Positions 63,834 to 64,000 of a DNA stretch of 64,000 bases are shown here, in pieces (position 1 is the first letter of the stretch; each line of letters opens with the position of its first letter). The position numbers and the translations under genes were made by a program. This stretch comes from an uncultured Aquimarina sp. (GTDB lineage Bacteria > Bacteroidota > Bacteroidia > Flavobacteriales > Flavobacteriaceae). The DNA is taken from positions 98,244 to 162,243 of the forward strand of contig CANMKK010000009.1 of assembly GCA_947498455.1 (NCBI GenBank), in the 5' to 3' direction. The notes beneath the pieces are model-generated. The model saw only the letters and a program-made list of their open reading frames with translations, searched no databases and was not told the DNA's origin.

Positions 63834-64000
63834 TTAAGCCACATTATTTATTTGTTTCATTTTAATTTTTAGTTCCATTTCTGCTGGAGTTAAATAACCC
63901 AAACTAGAGTGCAATCTTTGATAATTATACCAATGAATATATGTGTCAACACAGCTGTGAACTTCTATATAATTGTTAAACTTATATCTGTTAAGACATT
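63834..64000 (-). CDS. IS3-family transposase OrfB, C-terminal part (runs off the window)
   Basis: The minus-strand frame encodes 54 residues up to the stop at 63834-63836. It includes KFNNYIEVHSCVDTYIHWYN and YQRLHSSLGYLTPAEMELK, matching the C terminus of IS3-family OrfB (integrase-like, YN..R.H..LGYLTP). The rest of the gene lies outside the window. The IS end probably lies near 63822 (TGGGACTATTTTTTAAGCC), 6 bp beyond the nuclease gene. Whether the IS is intact cannot be judged. Confidence 0.75.
   Translation of the reverse strand, partial: CLNRYKFNNYIEVHSCVDTYIHWYNYQRLHSSLGYLTPAEMELKIKMKQINNVA

Overview
The window is AT-rich DNA from a member of the Bacteroidota, most likely a marine Flavobacteriaceae species; an Aquimarina-like genome would fit, but the genus is an inference. 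The evidence is lipoproteins with acidic residues right after the lipobox Cys, a C-terminal type IX secretion sorting domain, promoters resembling TTTG-N19-TAnnTTTG, a seven-TM AraC-type regulator, a DUF5916-type outer-membrane protein and weak Shine-Dalgarno signals with several TTG/GTG starts. No rRNA, tRNA or CRISPR array was seen.

Most of the window is a mosaic surface-polysaccharide locus in plus-strand blocks. Block 1 (1-4.7 kb) holds the end of a UDP-HexNAc dehydrogenase, a flippase, a QueC-like PP-loop protein and a pyruvyl transferase. It is followed by a minus-strand beta-helix lipoprotein and a transposon graveyard (5-10.2 kb: truncated IS5-type transposase, an IS630-type relic, a frameshifted ISKra4-like element with intact ends). 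Block 2 (10.7-25.9 kb) has four glycosyltransferases, an acetyltransferase, a complete Dlt-like acylation quartet (adenylation enzyme, carrier protein, MBOAT, SGNH), an EpsG-type polymerase, a CapK-type enzyme and a second MBOAT-SGNH pair.

The middle (26-43.1 kb) is mostly not polysaccharide biosynthesis. It has two M24 peptidases around a small nucleotide kinase, a tandem pair of secreted paralogues with the same promoter, a metzincin-motif protease with a HEAT-like lipoprotein, a two-enzyme trans-3-hydroxy-L-proline pathway, a T9SS-exported alpha/beta hydrolase and a second beta-helix lipoprotein paralogous to the first.

Block 3 (43.6-58.8 kb) is a second glycan-assembly island. It has a GT4, two CapK-type enzymes around an ATP-grasp protein, two phosphoglycosyl transferases, a second adenylation-enzyme/carrier-protein pair, two PglD-type acyltransferases (one fused to a flavin-type oxidoreductase) and three GNAT/FemAB-type acyltransferases. 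I infer that carboxylic or amino acids are activated as adenylates or carrier thioesters and attached to the glycan. Block 2 would do this through a membrane MBOAT. Block 3 has no MBOAT or SGNH and would use soluble acyltransferases.

The right end (58.8-64 kb) carries the AraC-type regulator, an NTF2-like secreted protein, the DUF5916-type protein, a DNA/RNA non-specific endonuclease and the 3' end of an IS3-family transposase running off the edge. Three palindromic elements with ATACCA...TGGTAT ends lie between genes at 13.6, 29.2 and 30.6 kb.
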